Counted from the stretch's first letter, positions 44,156 through 52,770 are shown. The stretch: 64,000 nucleotides of DNA from an uncultured Thiohalocapsa sp. (GCF_913063425.1 NZ_CAJXYK010000006.1:116375-180374), one strand, 5' to 3'. Made by a program: numbers and translations. Notes: generated by a model not told the origin, from the letters alone.

Positions 44156-44231
44156 ACTTAGGGTCGGCGTCAGCCGCAAGCGGCGCCGGCACTTGGGCTA
44201 CACTCGACAGCGTGGACTACCGGATCGCGCC

Positions 44232-44699
44232 ATGACCCTCACCCAAGAAGACATCGACTTCATCAAGGCCAACATGGCCGACTGGCTGGCCGAGCAGAGC
44301 CTCGGCAAGCCGCCGGCCGTGTACGAGATCGAGCTGCGCGAACGCATGGTGCGGGTGGAGGAGGAGCTCAAGCACCAGCGCGAGCTGATGCTTCAGGGCT
44401 TCGCGCAGATGGACAAGCGCTTCGAGCTGGCCGAGAAGCGCCACGACGAACTGCGCGAGGACATGCTCGCGCGCTTCGAGCAGGCGGATAAGCGCCATGA
44501 AGCGCTGCGCGAGGACATGCTTGCGCGCTTCGAACAGGTGGACAAGCGCTTCGAACAGGTGGACAAGCGCTTCGAGAGTGTGCAGCAGGACATCCGCGAG
44601 CTGCAGCGGCGCATGGACCGGTTCATGGTCTGGTCCTTCGGGACCACCTTGGGTGTGGGCGGACTGGTGGTGACGCTCGTCAAGTTCTGGAATCCTTGA
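44232..44699 (+). CDS. Membrane-anchored heptad-repeat coiled-coil protein, copy C
   Basis: 155 aa from the ATG at 44232 (MTLTQEDIDFIKANMADW). Same architecture as copies A and B: a conserved N-terminal block, a coiled coil (RFEQVDK heptads alternating with DELREDMLARFEQADKR units) and a C-terminal hydrophobic segment (MVWSFGTTLGVGGLVVTLVKFW). It is more diverged in the coil and tail than A is from B. It is in opposite orientation to the flanking hsdM remnant and brxL. Function unknown; its repeated presence beside rearranged or defence-related DNA is notable. Confidence 0.78.
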   Translation: MTLTQEDIDFIKANMADWLAEQSLGKPPAVYEIELRERMVRVEEELKHQRELMLQGFAQMDKRFELAEKRHDELREDMLARFEQADKRHEALREDMLARFEQVDKRFEQVDKRFESVQQDIRELQRRMDRFMVWSFGTTLGVGGLVVTLVKFWNP

Positions 44700-44950
44700 G
44701 CCCGCGACCGCCGGCGCCGCCTGTCTCCTTCAGCGCTGCATCCAGGTGCCGCCGCGGTGGGACCCTAACCGCCCGTTGGCCGTCACGGGCAGCCGGGCAC
44801 CTCGATGGGCGTCGGCAACAGGTCGACAGCAGCGTCGTAGCCGCTCTCGCAGCAGCTGAGCGTGCCGCCGGACCAAGGTTGGCTCCTGGGCGACGGTGAC
44901 TGCGCCTATCTCGGCGGCGTCAAACATCGGTGCTGCTGCGCCCGTCTGGT

Positions 44951-46930
44951 TCATGATTGACTCCTGCCTGAAGCACGGCGGTAGATATCCACCTTGGTCT
45001 CCAGGCAGGGTCGCAGGCTGAAGTCGTTGGCGCCGATGGCGTACCAGCTGTCCGGCTTCTGGTAGAAGTCCAGCCCGCGGCCGATCTTGATGCACCAGCC
45101 GTTGTCGAGCCGGATCTCCCGATCATGCAGGTGCTCGTTGACGCGCACGTCCAGCACCACGTCGATCTCGAGCAGACTCTGTTTCAGCGCCTCCATGGCC
45201 TCGTGCAGGGCCTTGAGGTCGGTGTGCTCGTCACAGCTGGTGGTGAGCGTGATCCGGCGCAGCCCGGGCTGCTTCACCACGGCCTCGCAGAAGCGCACGA
45301 AGTTGCCGATCTGGTGGCGCGCACGGATGTATGGATCTTCGATCTCCACGGCCCTCGCACCCGCCAGGTAGGGACCGATGATGGCGTCGTAGGTGTAGCC
45401 GGTGGCACCGTAGTGGATGGTGAAATGCTGTTCCTGCGGCTGCGCCGTTGCGGGTGCCTCAGCTTGGACGCGCTCTGGTAAGGCGCCGTCAGCAGCCGCG
45501 GGGGTCGTCTCGTCGGTGGACCCGGCGACCTCCGCCGGCGGCCCTGATGTCGCAGTCGCCTTGTCCGGCGCCGCGTCCTCCGCTGTCTCGCTCAGGCGCC
45601 GACGCATCGGCTCCAGCGTGGCCGGTGCATTCCGGGTCTCCGGGCAGTGCACGGTCACCTGGTTGCCCTCGGCGTCGAGGTAGGCCAGATCGATGCGTGC
45701 AAATTCGTCATCCGGCTTGCGCTTGTTCATCTGCTCCTTGATACGCCGGCGGCCTTCCACCGCGTAGGCGACGTACTCGTCGAATTCCTCGTCGCTCGGC
45801 GGCTCCAGCGGGTGCAGAATCTTCAGGAAGGCGCTGACGGTCTTCTTGATGCCCTTCTCGTCGCGACCCTCGACATTGCGTCCCAGGCGGATACGCTTGC
45901 TGACCTCATCAAAGCGGTTGGTGTGCTTCAGCTGGTAGTGGAAGGCCTCGGCCAGATAGTCCGTGATGAGACCATAGCGGTCGGTGAGGTACGCGCTGCC
46001 GGTCTTCGGCATCTCCCAGCCGGGCAGATAGCAGGCGAAGCGGTCCATCACCGCCAGGTCGAACTGGGGCGGCAGCGGCTGGAAGAGGTCGTATTCCGTG
46101 GAATTGACGATCTGCTCGATGGACTGGTCGATGTTGCCGACGAAGGCCATGCTGGCATCGGCAATGACCTCGACGCCACGGGAGAAGCGGCCGTTGGCCA
46201 TGTAGTCCTTCAGGATCTGGATGGTGTCCGGGTCCTTGACCTTGATGCCGCCCACCTCGTCGAAGGCCACGGTGTCCCAGAAGCCCACCAGCCCGATCTT
46301 GCTGCGGGCGTTGTTGTAGAACAGCACCGCCTTGGTGGCCTGGCCGCCGCTGATGAGCGTCGAATAGGGCGAGAACTCACTGAAGAAGTAGGACTTGCCG
46401 GTACCGCGCGGGCCGAGCTCGATGAAATTGAAATTGGCCTCCACCAGGGGCGCCAGCCGGGCAATGAAATGGAGCTTGCGCCGGCGGTCCAGCCTGCTCG
46501 GCTCCAGCCCGACGGAGCGCAGCACCACGTCCAGCCATTCGTCACGCGTGAACGCGGCGCGCCCCTCGCCATAGGCGTCGAACTTGAACCGGCTCAGCTG
46601 AATGGGGCTCAGGTCCTCGACGTAGAAGGCGTCGTTGTCGGCGTCCACATCGTTGTGGGCGACCACCACCTCGGCCCAGATGCCGCCCTCCAGCAGCCGC
46701 TCGTTGTCCCGGTAGAAGCGCTCGCCGACGGCGATGCGCTGGGAGGCGATCTCCGCCGGCTCGTCGCTGGCGCAATAGCGCGCCAGCAGGAACTCCAGCA
46801 CGAAGGTGGGCACATTGGTGCCCTTCTTGATGCGGTGCAACAGGTCCTTGCGAACGACCTTGCCCGCGAAGACGGCGTTCAGCTTGCGGTCCAGTGCGTC
46901 CTGTGCGGCGGTGTCGTTGACCTCACTCAT
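44951..46930 (-). CDS. brxL: BREX system Lon-like protein BrxL
   Basis: 659 aa from the ATG at 46930 (MSEVNDTAAQDALDRK); a Met 9 codons upstream is possible. It has a BrxL N-terminal domain (VFAGKVVRKDLLHRIKKGTN, VPTFVLEFLLARY), then a AAA-type ATPase core with Walker A GPRGTGKSYFFSEFSPYS (about 185) and FDEVGGIKVKDPDTIQILKDYM. A flexible linker (about 430-530) leads to a Lon-like C-terminal domain (GATGYTYDAIIGPYL). BrxL is a DNA-binding hexameric AAA protein of type I BREX phage defence. The gene is intact while pglZ upstream is broken and other BREX genes are missing, so it may be an orphan or have another role. Confidence 0.92.
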   Translation of the reverse strand: MSEVNDTAAQDALDRKLNAVFAGKVVRKDLLHRIKKGTNVPTFVLEFLLARYCASDEPAEIASQRIAVGERFYRDNERLLEGGIWAEVVVAHNDVDADNDAFYVEDLSPIQLSRFKFDAYGEGRAAFTRDEWLDVVLRSVGLEPSRLDRRRKLHFIARLAPLVEANFNFIELGPRGTGKSYFFSEFSPYSTLISGGQATKAVLFYNNARSKIGLVGFWDTVAFDEVGGIKVKDPDTIQILKDYMANGRFSRGVEVIADASMAFVGNIDQSIEQIVNSTEYDLFQPLPPQFDLAVMDRFACYLPGWEMPKTGSAYLTDRYGLITDYLAEAFHYQLKHTNRFDEVSKRIRLGRNVEGRDEKGIKKTVSAFLKILHPLEPPSDEEFDEYVAYAVEGRRRIKEQMNKRKPDDEFARIDLAYLDAEGNQVTVHCPETRNAPATLEPMRRRLSETAEDAAPDKATATSGPPAEVAGSTDETTPAAADGALPERVQAEAPATAQPQEQHFTIHYGATGYTYDAIIGPYLAGARAVEIEDPYIRARHQIGNFVRFCEAVVKQPGLRRITLTTSCDEHTDLKALHEAMEALKQSLLEIDVVLDVRVNEHLHDREIRLDNGWCIKIGRGLDFYQKPDSWYAIGANDFSLRPCLETKVDIYRRASGRSQS

Positions 46931-47293
46931 CGTTGCATCACCGTGAAGAACATGCACCGGGACCGGGACGGAAGCGAGTCTGCATCTTTAATGCACTGAA
47001 TGCCTGCCATGGTTCCCATGCCGCGCGTCTGGGTCGATTGGTTGCGTGCCCCGGCGACCGGAAGCGGAGCTTCCACGGCGGCATCGCGAAGCAGAGCTTC
47101 GCGACGAGATGGAACAAGCCTCGCAGGCCCCTCGCGCCTCGCAGGCCCCTCGCGCCTCGCAGCCCCCTCGCGCCTCGCAGCCCCTGGCCGCGACGCTCCA
47201 GCTTCGCGACCCAAGCGGCGAAGCTCTGCGTCGCGAATCGCCGGCAGAGTCGGTCGCAGGACCGGCCGGAACCATGTCCTGCATGGCGCCTTT
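46931..47293. repeat. pglZ-brxL spacer with 18-bp tandem repeats and palindromes
   Basis: Four head-to-tail 18-bp units (CCTCGCAGGCCCCTCGCG type) occupy 47119-47190, the last one degenerate. Around them are hairpin-forming sequences with GAAGC/GCTTC arms: GGAAGCGGAGCTTCC (47060-47074), TCGCGAAGCAGAGCTTCGCG (47084-47103) and AGCTTCGC ... GCGAAGCT (47198-47223). No protein-like ORF is present. In intact BREX loci these two genes are usually close together. Confidence 0.7.
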
Positions 47294-48914
47294 TCACACC
47301 GCGTAGTCCGTCTCCAGCGCCAGCTCAGCGTAGGTTTCGAGCGTCGTCGGGTTCAGGGCCTTGAGCCGGAATTTGCCCTCGAAGTCCATCTGCATGCGGA
47401 TGGTCACCTGCCGGCTCTGCCCCGGCTGCAGGGTCACGGTGCCCGTGGCCGGGTTCACCGGGCCGCCGGCCTTGGCCTCGCCGACGATCCTGCCCTGCTT
47501 GTCGTGCGCCTCCAGCAGGATCTCGACGCTGCGCAGCACCAGCAGATCCACCTGCGCCGGGAGCTTCGCCTTGCCGCGCGCGAAGTCCGTCAGCTTCAGC
47601 GCCTCGAAGCGATCACCGAAGCGCTTCTTCAGCACGTCGAGCCGCTGCGCCAGGTTGGCGGCGGGCGTGTCGTCCAGCATCGGCACCAGCGCATCGTCCT
47701 GCCGGGCGAGGTACAGCCGCGACCCGGCGCCCGGCAGCAGGCTTGCCATGCCGACGGACGTGATGGTGGGCAGCTGGGCTGCGGCGGCCAGCAGCTCCAC
47801 CGCCTCGTCCTCGGCCAACTGCTGTTGCAGCGCGACCCCCAGCTCACAGCGCAGGGCATCCACCAGGAACAACGCACCCCCCCGGCCGCTCTGGCCGAGC
47901 ACCGGCGCGACGAAGCGGTCGAACACACCGGCATTGGCCAGGCCCCCGGACGGCGGCCAGCCTTCGGTCTCCAGATGCTTGGTGAACACCAGCTGCACAT
48001 CCTCGGCGAGCTTGCGGTAACGCCCGCGGGCCTGCTCGATGAGCGCGTCCAGGGTGCCGTCCGGGTCCAGCACATCGCTCACCGCCTGCTCCAGTTCCCG
48101 CTGGCAGCGGTCCATTTCGCGCAGCCGCGTGACATAGAAATCCGCACAGGTCCTCCACCAGCGGCCGGGCCGACGGCAGGGCCTTAGTGGCGGCGTCCGC
48201 GTCGGCGCCCCCTTCAGGGGAGACATCGGGCAGGTCGAACACGAGCTCGCTGAAGAGCAGAAACCGCCAGAGCTCCGCGGCAATCGTGGACCAACCCTTG
48301 GCGCGCGTCTTGAGCTTGAGCCCCGCGGCCGACAGGAACAGCTCCTTGGCCTCCGACACCCAGGTGTCGTCCTGCCTGAGCGCCGCCTCCTGGGCGTCGG
48401 TGGGCGCCAGCAGCGCCATCAGGATGTCGCGGCTGGACTCCACCTGAAGCAGCCCCCGCAGCCGCGGCCAGCCGACGGCATCCACCACCGCGAAGCCGGG
48501 CTCGGGGTCGTCGGCGAAGACGCGCCGGAGCGCGGTCTTGTGGTCCGGCTTGGCCTTCAGGCAAAGGTCCAGATAGCTGTCGCCATCGCCGTCCGGAAAC
48601 ACGGCGCCGGCGGCCTCGTAGACAGAGAAGGGGTCGCGCTGACGCGCCTCGTCCGTGGCCGGGCGATCTGCCGGCACATAGACCAGCAGCCCCTGCACCG
48701 GGTTGCCCGGCCGGCCCAGCCGCACGAAGCAGGCCATGGCCTCCTCGCGGGCCAGGATGCTGCCCCCGCCGGTGTCCACCACCTGCACGGCATCGCTCGC
48801 GAGACCGAGGCAGACCTCCCGCCAGCGCCGTGCCGGGTCGTAGACCACCAGCACATGATGGCGCTCCAGGCGCGGGCGCAGGACCTCCTGCTAGACGAAG
48901 GTGGCGATGGACAT
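47294..48914 (-). pseudogene. pglZ: Disrupted pglZ (BREX-1 phosphatase-like gene)
   Basis: Starting at ATG 48914 (MSIATFV) the frame meets TAG at 48891-48893 as codon 8, then continues QEVLRPRLERHHVLVVYDPARRW, typical of PglZ N-termini (here cut: EVLRPRLERHHVL, VVYDPARRW). A frameshift near 48150-48165 splits the rest: VEDLC ends one frame and ADFYVTRLREMDRCQ resumes in the next. The C-terminal frame runs through LFLVDALRCELGVALQQQL and TVTLQPGQSRQVTIRM to a normal end at 47294. Either lesion alone would block full-length product, so this is a pseudogene unless the sequence has errors. Confidence 0.85.
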
Positions 48915-48977
48915 CAGCGTATTTCCCTGCGCCCGTTGGTGCGGTGCCGAGCCCGCCCGGTGGGACGCGAACCGGCC

Positions 48978-49211
48978 TCACGCGGCACCGGGCAGCGGGT
49001 GGAAGGACTCCTCGTTGACAAGGTCGCCGGCGAAGGCCAGGGCCGCCTGGATATCCTCGCGAGTCAGGTCATACTCCGCCTGGATCTCCTTGAAGTTCAT
49101 ACCGCCGGCGAGACTGCCGACGATGATGGCGACAGGAACGCGCGTACCGCGAACCACGGGCCTGCCATGGCAAACGGAAGGGTCGATTAGAATGCTTTCA
49201 TGAGCGGACAT
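48978..49211 (-). CDS. DUF433 antitoxin-like protein
   Basis: 77 aa from the ATG at 49211 (MSAHESILIDPSVCHG) with GGAGG 4 bases upstream. The DUF433 pattern is complete: ILIDPSVCHGRPVVRGTRVP, IIVGSLAGGMNFKEI and YDLTREDIQAALAFAGDL. Such small winged-helix-like proteins are usually VapB-type antitoxins followed by a PIN-like (DUF5615) toxin gene. No such gene follows; the pglZ remnant begins 63 bp downstream. It therefore looks like an orphan antitoxin lodged between pglX and pglZ remnants. Confidence 0.85.
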   Translation of the reverse strand: MSAHESILIDPSVCHGRPVVRGTRVPVAIIVGSLAGGMNFKEIQAEYDLTREDIQAALAFAGDLVNEESFHPLPGAA

Positions 49212-49419
49212 TACGCCTCCGGCCGTTGAGCTCAGCAGGTTCGGAATGGACATTCTCCGCCTCTCGCGGCGCTTGTGCGCATCGGTGCGCCCCGGGAAGC
49301 AAGCGCGGTGATGAGCCGCTCACGCGGTCTCTTCGGCCGGCGTCCGCGCCCCTCGCCGAATGCCTGGTCGGCAACCTAGCCAAGCCGCCCGGTCCGCGCA
49401 AGGTGCACGGCCCTGCGCC

Positions 49420-49806
49420 CTACCCCGCCGGCGGCTCATACAGCGCCTCCCGGCCGTGCGCGATGGCCAGCGAGCGGTCGCTGCGGCACTTCTCGCGCGC
49501 GCGCCCGGGCCAGTAGTGCATGGCGAGCCGCGCCCAGTCGTAGTGGCCGCGCTGGAGCTTCTGCCAGGTGTCCTTCAGGGTGCGCTGCCAGGGGCCGTGG
49601 CGGAACAGCGGCCAGAGCGGCGCAGCGGTGATCTGCACGCCGTCGTCGTGGTGGGGCTTCCAGCCGGGGGCGATGTCGAGCAGGGCCGTGCGCAGGTCCA
49701 TCAGCTCCGCCTCAAGGTCCGTCAGGCGGGCCGGCTCGCACTCGTCCGCGCCGCTGCGGGCGGTGTCGGCGCGCAGGGTGCGCAGGGTCTCGCCGGTGCG
49801 CCGCGC
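49420..49806 (-). pseudogene. 3' remnant of a PglX-like adenine methyltransferase gene
   Basis: The minus-strand frame ending at 49420 reads LTDLEAELMDLRTALLDIAP, GWKPHHDDGVQITAAPLWPLF, KDTWQKLQRGHYDWARLAMH, WPGRAREKCRSDRSLAIAHG. This resembles the C-terminal end I know from BREX-1 PglX methyltransferases (DDGV...APLW...WAHLAMHLWPERV...DRSLAIAHG). The catalytic part is absent: immediately upstream the sequence is an HTH gene in another frame. Its location directly upstream of pglZ and brxL fits the BREX gene order. The family call is by memory of sequence pattern. Confidence 0.6.
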
Positions 49807-50009
49807 TCGATGTCGCCGAGGTAGCTCAGGCTCACCGCCCCGGCGCCCGCCGCGCGGCGCATGTACGCGACGAAGGTCGGCTGGGTGAAGCCCGCGCGCT
49901 TGCGCGCCAGGCGCAGGTTCCGGCACACGCAGCGCGCCTGCTCCTCAGCGCTCAGGGCTTCGAACGGGGCATCGGGCAGCTCGGGCGGGGCGACTTCGCG
50001 GCGTGGCAT
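49722..50009 (-). CDS. Small HTH (XRE-like) protein, possibly truncated or frameshifted
   Basis: 95 aa from the ATG at 50009 (MPRREVAPPELPDAPF); an ATG at 50054 is possible. A Cro/C1-type HTH is suggested by CRNLRLARKRAGFTQPTF, VAYMRRAAGAGAVSLSYLGDIERG. After GDIERG the frame turns Pro/Ala/Cys-rich and overlaps the PglX-like remnant in another frame, so the true C-terminus may be lost by frameshift near 49805. It is divergent from the XRE gene at 50152, and the 41-bp inverted repeat between them may be its operator. Confidence 0.6.
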   Translation of the reverse strand: MPRREVAPPELPDAPFEALSAEEQARCVCRNLRLARKRAGFTQPTFVAYMRRAAGAGAVSLSYLGDIERGAPARPCAPCAPTPPAAARTSASRPA

Positions 50010-50076
50010 CGGGGACAATCTCCAGGCGGCAGCACCGGACGGCACTGATGACAATCTGGCAGTACGAGCGGCGCCG

Positions 50077-50117
50077 AAACCGCATCAAGCGACACCATAG
50101 CCCGCTTGAAGCGGTTT
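50077..50117. promoter_or_regulatory. Large inverted-repeat operator between divergent HTH genes
   Basis: AAACCGCATCAAGCG (50077-50091) and CGCTTGAAGCGGTTT (50103-50117) are 15-bp inverted arms with one mismatch, separated by 11 bp. The site is central in the 142-bp gap between two divergent HTH-protein genes, the usual place for a repressor operator controlling both. Confidence 0.75.
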
Positions 50118-50151
50118 TGCACTCGGCTACCGCACAGCGCGACAATGCCGC

Positions 50152-50751
50152 ATGCCCGACGCCGCCGTCATCCCCATGAAGACGTCCCCCAAGTCCCCCA
50201 TCGACGGCGCCCGCCTGCGCGCCGCCCGCGAGCGCGCCGGCCTCTCGCAGATCGAGGTCTCGCAGCGGCTCGGGCTCTCACGCGGCGCCTGCGGCGAGTG
50301 GGAGCGCGGTGAGAAGGCGCCGCAGCTCGCAACCTTCGCCGCCCTCTGCCGGCTGCTGGAGGTCACCCCCAACCACCTGCTCGGCTTCGGCCCGCAGGAC
50401 CAGGCCGGCCGCCACAGCGCCGCCGGCACCGGCGCCCGGCCCCGCGCGGGCGCCAGCCCCGCAGCCGGCCCCGCAGCCGGCCCCGAGGCCATCCTCGCCG
50501 ACGACAGCTTCCCGGACGGCCTGCGCGCGCTGGCCGACTCCGTCAGCCACCAGGCGGCGCTGCGCATCACCCCGCCCGAGTGGGCCGCGCTCGCCTCCCT
50601 CGACCTCCCCGGCGGCCTCACCCGCGAGGGCTACATCGGCCTGCTCGTGCTCCTGCGCGCCGCCGCCGTACAGCGCAGCTACGCCGCCCGCGAGCCCGCC
50701 CCGGCCCCCTTCGACGAGGCACGCGGCGAGGCGCGCGACAGGATGATGTAG
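50152..50751 (+). CDS. XRE-family transcriptional regulator
   Basis: 199 aa; it may instead start at the Met at 50176 (MKTSPKSPIDG). The N-terminal Cro/C1 HTH is clear: LRAARERAGLSQIEVSQRLGL, SRGACGEWERGEKAPQ, LATFAALCRLLEVTPNHLLG (written in pieces). A Gly/Ala/Pro linker (about 85-120) leads to a C-terminal domain (LRALADSVSHQAALRITPPE, GYIGLLVLLRAAAVQRSY) I do not recognise. It probably binds the inverted repeat just upstream and regulates itself and the divergent gene. The original target operon may be the lost defence or mobile element genes. Confidence 0.85.
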   Translation: MPDAAVIPMKTSPKSPIDGARLRAARERAGLSQIEVSQRLGLSRGACGEWERGEKAPQLATFAALCRLLEVTPNHLLGFGPQDQAGRHSAAGTGARPRAGASPAAGPAAGPEAILADDSFPDGLRALADSVSHQAALRITPPEWAALASLDLPGGLTREGYIGLLVLLRAAAVQRSYAAREPAPAPFDEARGEARDRMM

Positions 50752-50769
50752 AGATGGCAAAATCGCCCG

Positions 50770-51234
50770 ACGTACGGGACCGGGCAGGAAGGTGATATCC
50801 CAGCCCCAAACCTGGTTCGGGCTGTCGGCGGTGTGGCTCGGCGGCGGTGCCGGTGCGCGCAAGGCCTTGGCCCCGCCGCGGTGGTGCTGGGCGTCGGCGG
50901 CGCGCAGCACGCGGTAGAAGCTGGATTCGGAGGCCTTGCAGATGCCCTGGTCGGCCAAACACGGGACGATCTGGCTCGGCGGCAGGCTGGCGTGCTCGGG
51001 GCTGTCGCAGATGGTGAGTACTTCGCCGCGCTCGGTTTCGCTCAGCGCGTTGGGCGGGGTGGGCCGCTTGGCGCCGGGGCGGCGGCCTTCACCCGCCCCG
51101 CCGTCGCGGGTCCAGCGCTGCACGCTGCGCAGGCTCAGGCTTAAGCGCGCGCACGCGGGCGCTTTGCGGGCGCCGGCGGCAACGGCATCGTCGATCAGCT
51201 CGATGGCTTGACGGCGATCTCGGGTGCTGATCAT
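50770..51234 (-). mobile_element. Truncated IS3-family transposase
   Basis: The N-terminal half of an IS3-type transposase: MISTRDRRQAIELIDDAVAA, LSLRSVQRWTRDGG, LPPSQIVPCLADQGICKASE, SSFYRVLRAADAQHHRG and VWGWDITFLPGPV, the first catalytic-core Asp region. Similarity stops near 50770, where antisense of the XRE gene begins, so the DDE core and right end are missing. No terminal inverted repeats were identified. It starts three bases after RHS-like sequence, so insertion into or fusion with the RHS fragment is likely. Confidence 0.8.
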
Positions 51235-51237
51235 CCT

Positions 51238-51790
51238 AAGAGGGGTGACTGCGCCATCTTCGGTGCGGGCGATGCGCCGCTGCTGCGGGTCGATGCGGTA
51301 GCCGACGGCAGCTTCGGGGATCGGCCGCGGTTGGACCGGCGTGTAGCTGACTAAGCTGTCCTGGTGGTCGTAAGTGTCAACCTGCGCGCTGTTGACCTGG
51401 GTGCGGCTGCCGTTCGGGGTGGTAGCCGTAGTCGATGGGCCAGCTGCTGCCGTCCTCGGTAGTCAGCGTCTCGGCCGCGAGGTGCAGCTCTGCATCGTAG
51501 TCGACGGCGAGGGTGGCATTGGCGCTGCCGGCTGCGCTCTCGGTGAGCGGCAGCAGGCCGTTGTGGGTGAAGGTGAGGCTCTCCCCGTCGGTGCTGGCGA
51601 GGCGGTGGACCTGGCCGGTGGCGTCGTAGGCGCTGTCGATGGTGTTGTCGATGCGCCAGAGGCGCCGGTGGGCGCGGTTGCTCTCGCGCCGCGGTTGCTC
51701 GGGGTCGAAACCGCGCTCGTAGCGCAGGGTAATGGCGGAGCCGTGGTCGGGGGCAGTTAGGGTCGGGTCGCCGTCGGCATTGTAAGGGGA
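51238..51790 (-). pseudogene. RHS/YD-repeat protein fragment
   Basis: Minus-strand translation shows YD-repeat-like sequence: YNADGDPTLTAPDHGSAITL, RYERGFDPEQ, IDSAYDATGQVHRLASTDGE, LTFTHNGLLPLTESAAGS, and after a frameshift near 51425, TPNGSRTQVNSAQVDTYDHQ, SLVSYTPVQ and YRIDPQQRRIARTEDGA. There is no start, and the C-terminal core is cut by the IS3 fragment. RHS proteins are large polymorphic toxins or surface proteins; only this internal piece remains. Confidence 0.75.
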
Positions 51791-52032
51791 CGCTGGTCAC
51801 GATCTGGGATGCCACTCCTCCGCTGTTGCGGATATCGATAGCAGCGATGTGCAATGGGCGAGCCGACCCCGCCTCCGCTCTTCGCCAGTGCCGCCGATGC
51901 TGGGTTGCAAAACCTGGCCCCATTTGCCGCACCTGCAAACCGCCGCAAGATGCAGAAGGCGCAGCACGAGCGCAAGGCGGAGATCGCCAAAAAGCTGTGC
52001 TGCGGCAACCAGGCATACGCGGCCGATCGGCA

Positions 52033-52770
52033 TCAGCGTCCTGCGTAGAGCTGGGCATACGCCTCCGGCTCGAGAATCTCCCGAATATCCACGAAGCTGC
52101 CGCTCGGGCGCTCCCGGAGCCGGGGCAGGACGTCCAGCACGCGGGCCGCGGCGGTGGCCGGATCAGGCATGCGCTCGCTGCCGCGGGCGTCTTGCAGGCG
52201 CTTGAGCGCCGGGAAGGCGTCGGCGTCCGCCTCGTCGCAGAGGTAGTCCATCATGGCGGTGTCGATGATGCCGGGAGCCAGCGCCGTGATATGGGTGTGC
52301 GGGAGCTCGTGGGCGTAGAGCTTCGCCAGCATGTTGAGCGCGGCCTTGGAGAGGGCGTAGGCGCCCCAGCCCTTGTTGCCGAGCACGGCGGCGCCGGAGG
52401 AGATCATGACCAGCTGATCCACCGGGCGGCCCCGGGCGTGGAGCCGGTCCATGACGGTCTTGTTGGCCCAGAGGTTCACGTCCATGACCTGCTTGGCGTC
52501 TGGCAGCGGCGTCTCGGCGAGCAGGCGGATCTGGCCGACGACGCCGGCGTTGAGCACCACGAGGTCGAGCCGCTCCACGCCTGCGAGCAGCGCGTCCAGG
52601 GCGGCGGGGACGGCGTTGGTGTCGGTGAGGTCGCAGGTGGTGTCGCAGATGCCGGGCAGGTCGCAGCCACGGCGGCTGACGCCGTAGACGGCCCAGCCCT
52701 GTTGCAGGAGCCGTTCTGCCAGGGCGCGGCCGAGGCCGCTGCTGGTGCCGGTGATGAAGGCGTTGGGCAT
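52033..52770 (-). CDS. Short-chain dehydrogenase/reductase
   Basis: 245 aa from the ATG at 52770 (MPNAFITGTSSGLGRAL), preceded by GGAGGA 6 bases upstream. It is a classical SDR: the cofactor motif TGTSSGLG at residues 7-14, DLVVLNAGVVG (NAG motif), a catalytic Ser in VMISSGAAV and YALSKAALNM with Tyr and Lys. Substrate unknown. It is 19 bp after the ABC permease gene on the same strand, so it probably belongs to the same operon. Close relatives are often annotated as sepiapterin-reductase-like or CsgA-type SDRs. Confidence 0.9.
   Translation of the reverse strand: MPNAFITGTSSGLGRALAERLLQQGWAVYGVSRRGCDLPGICDTTCDLTDTNAVPAALDALLAGVERLDLVVLNAGVVGQIRLLAETPLPDAKQVMDVNLWANKTVMDRLHARGRPVDQLVMISSGAAVLGNKGWGAYALSKAALNMLAKLYAHELPHTHITALAPGIIDTAMMDYLCDEADADAFPALKRLQDARGSERMPDPATAAARVLDVLPRLRERPSGSFVDIREILEPEAYAQLYAGR

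Noticed and set aside
51854..52048. 64 aa plus-strand frame between the RHS remnant and the SDR
   Set aside because: Partly protein-like C-terminus, but no ribosome-binding site, motif or context; evidence too weak to list.
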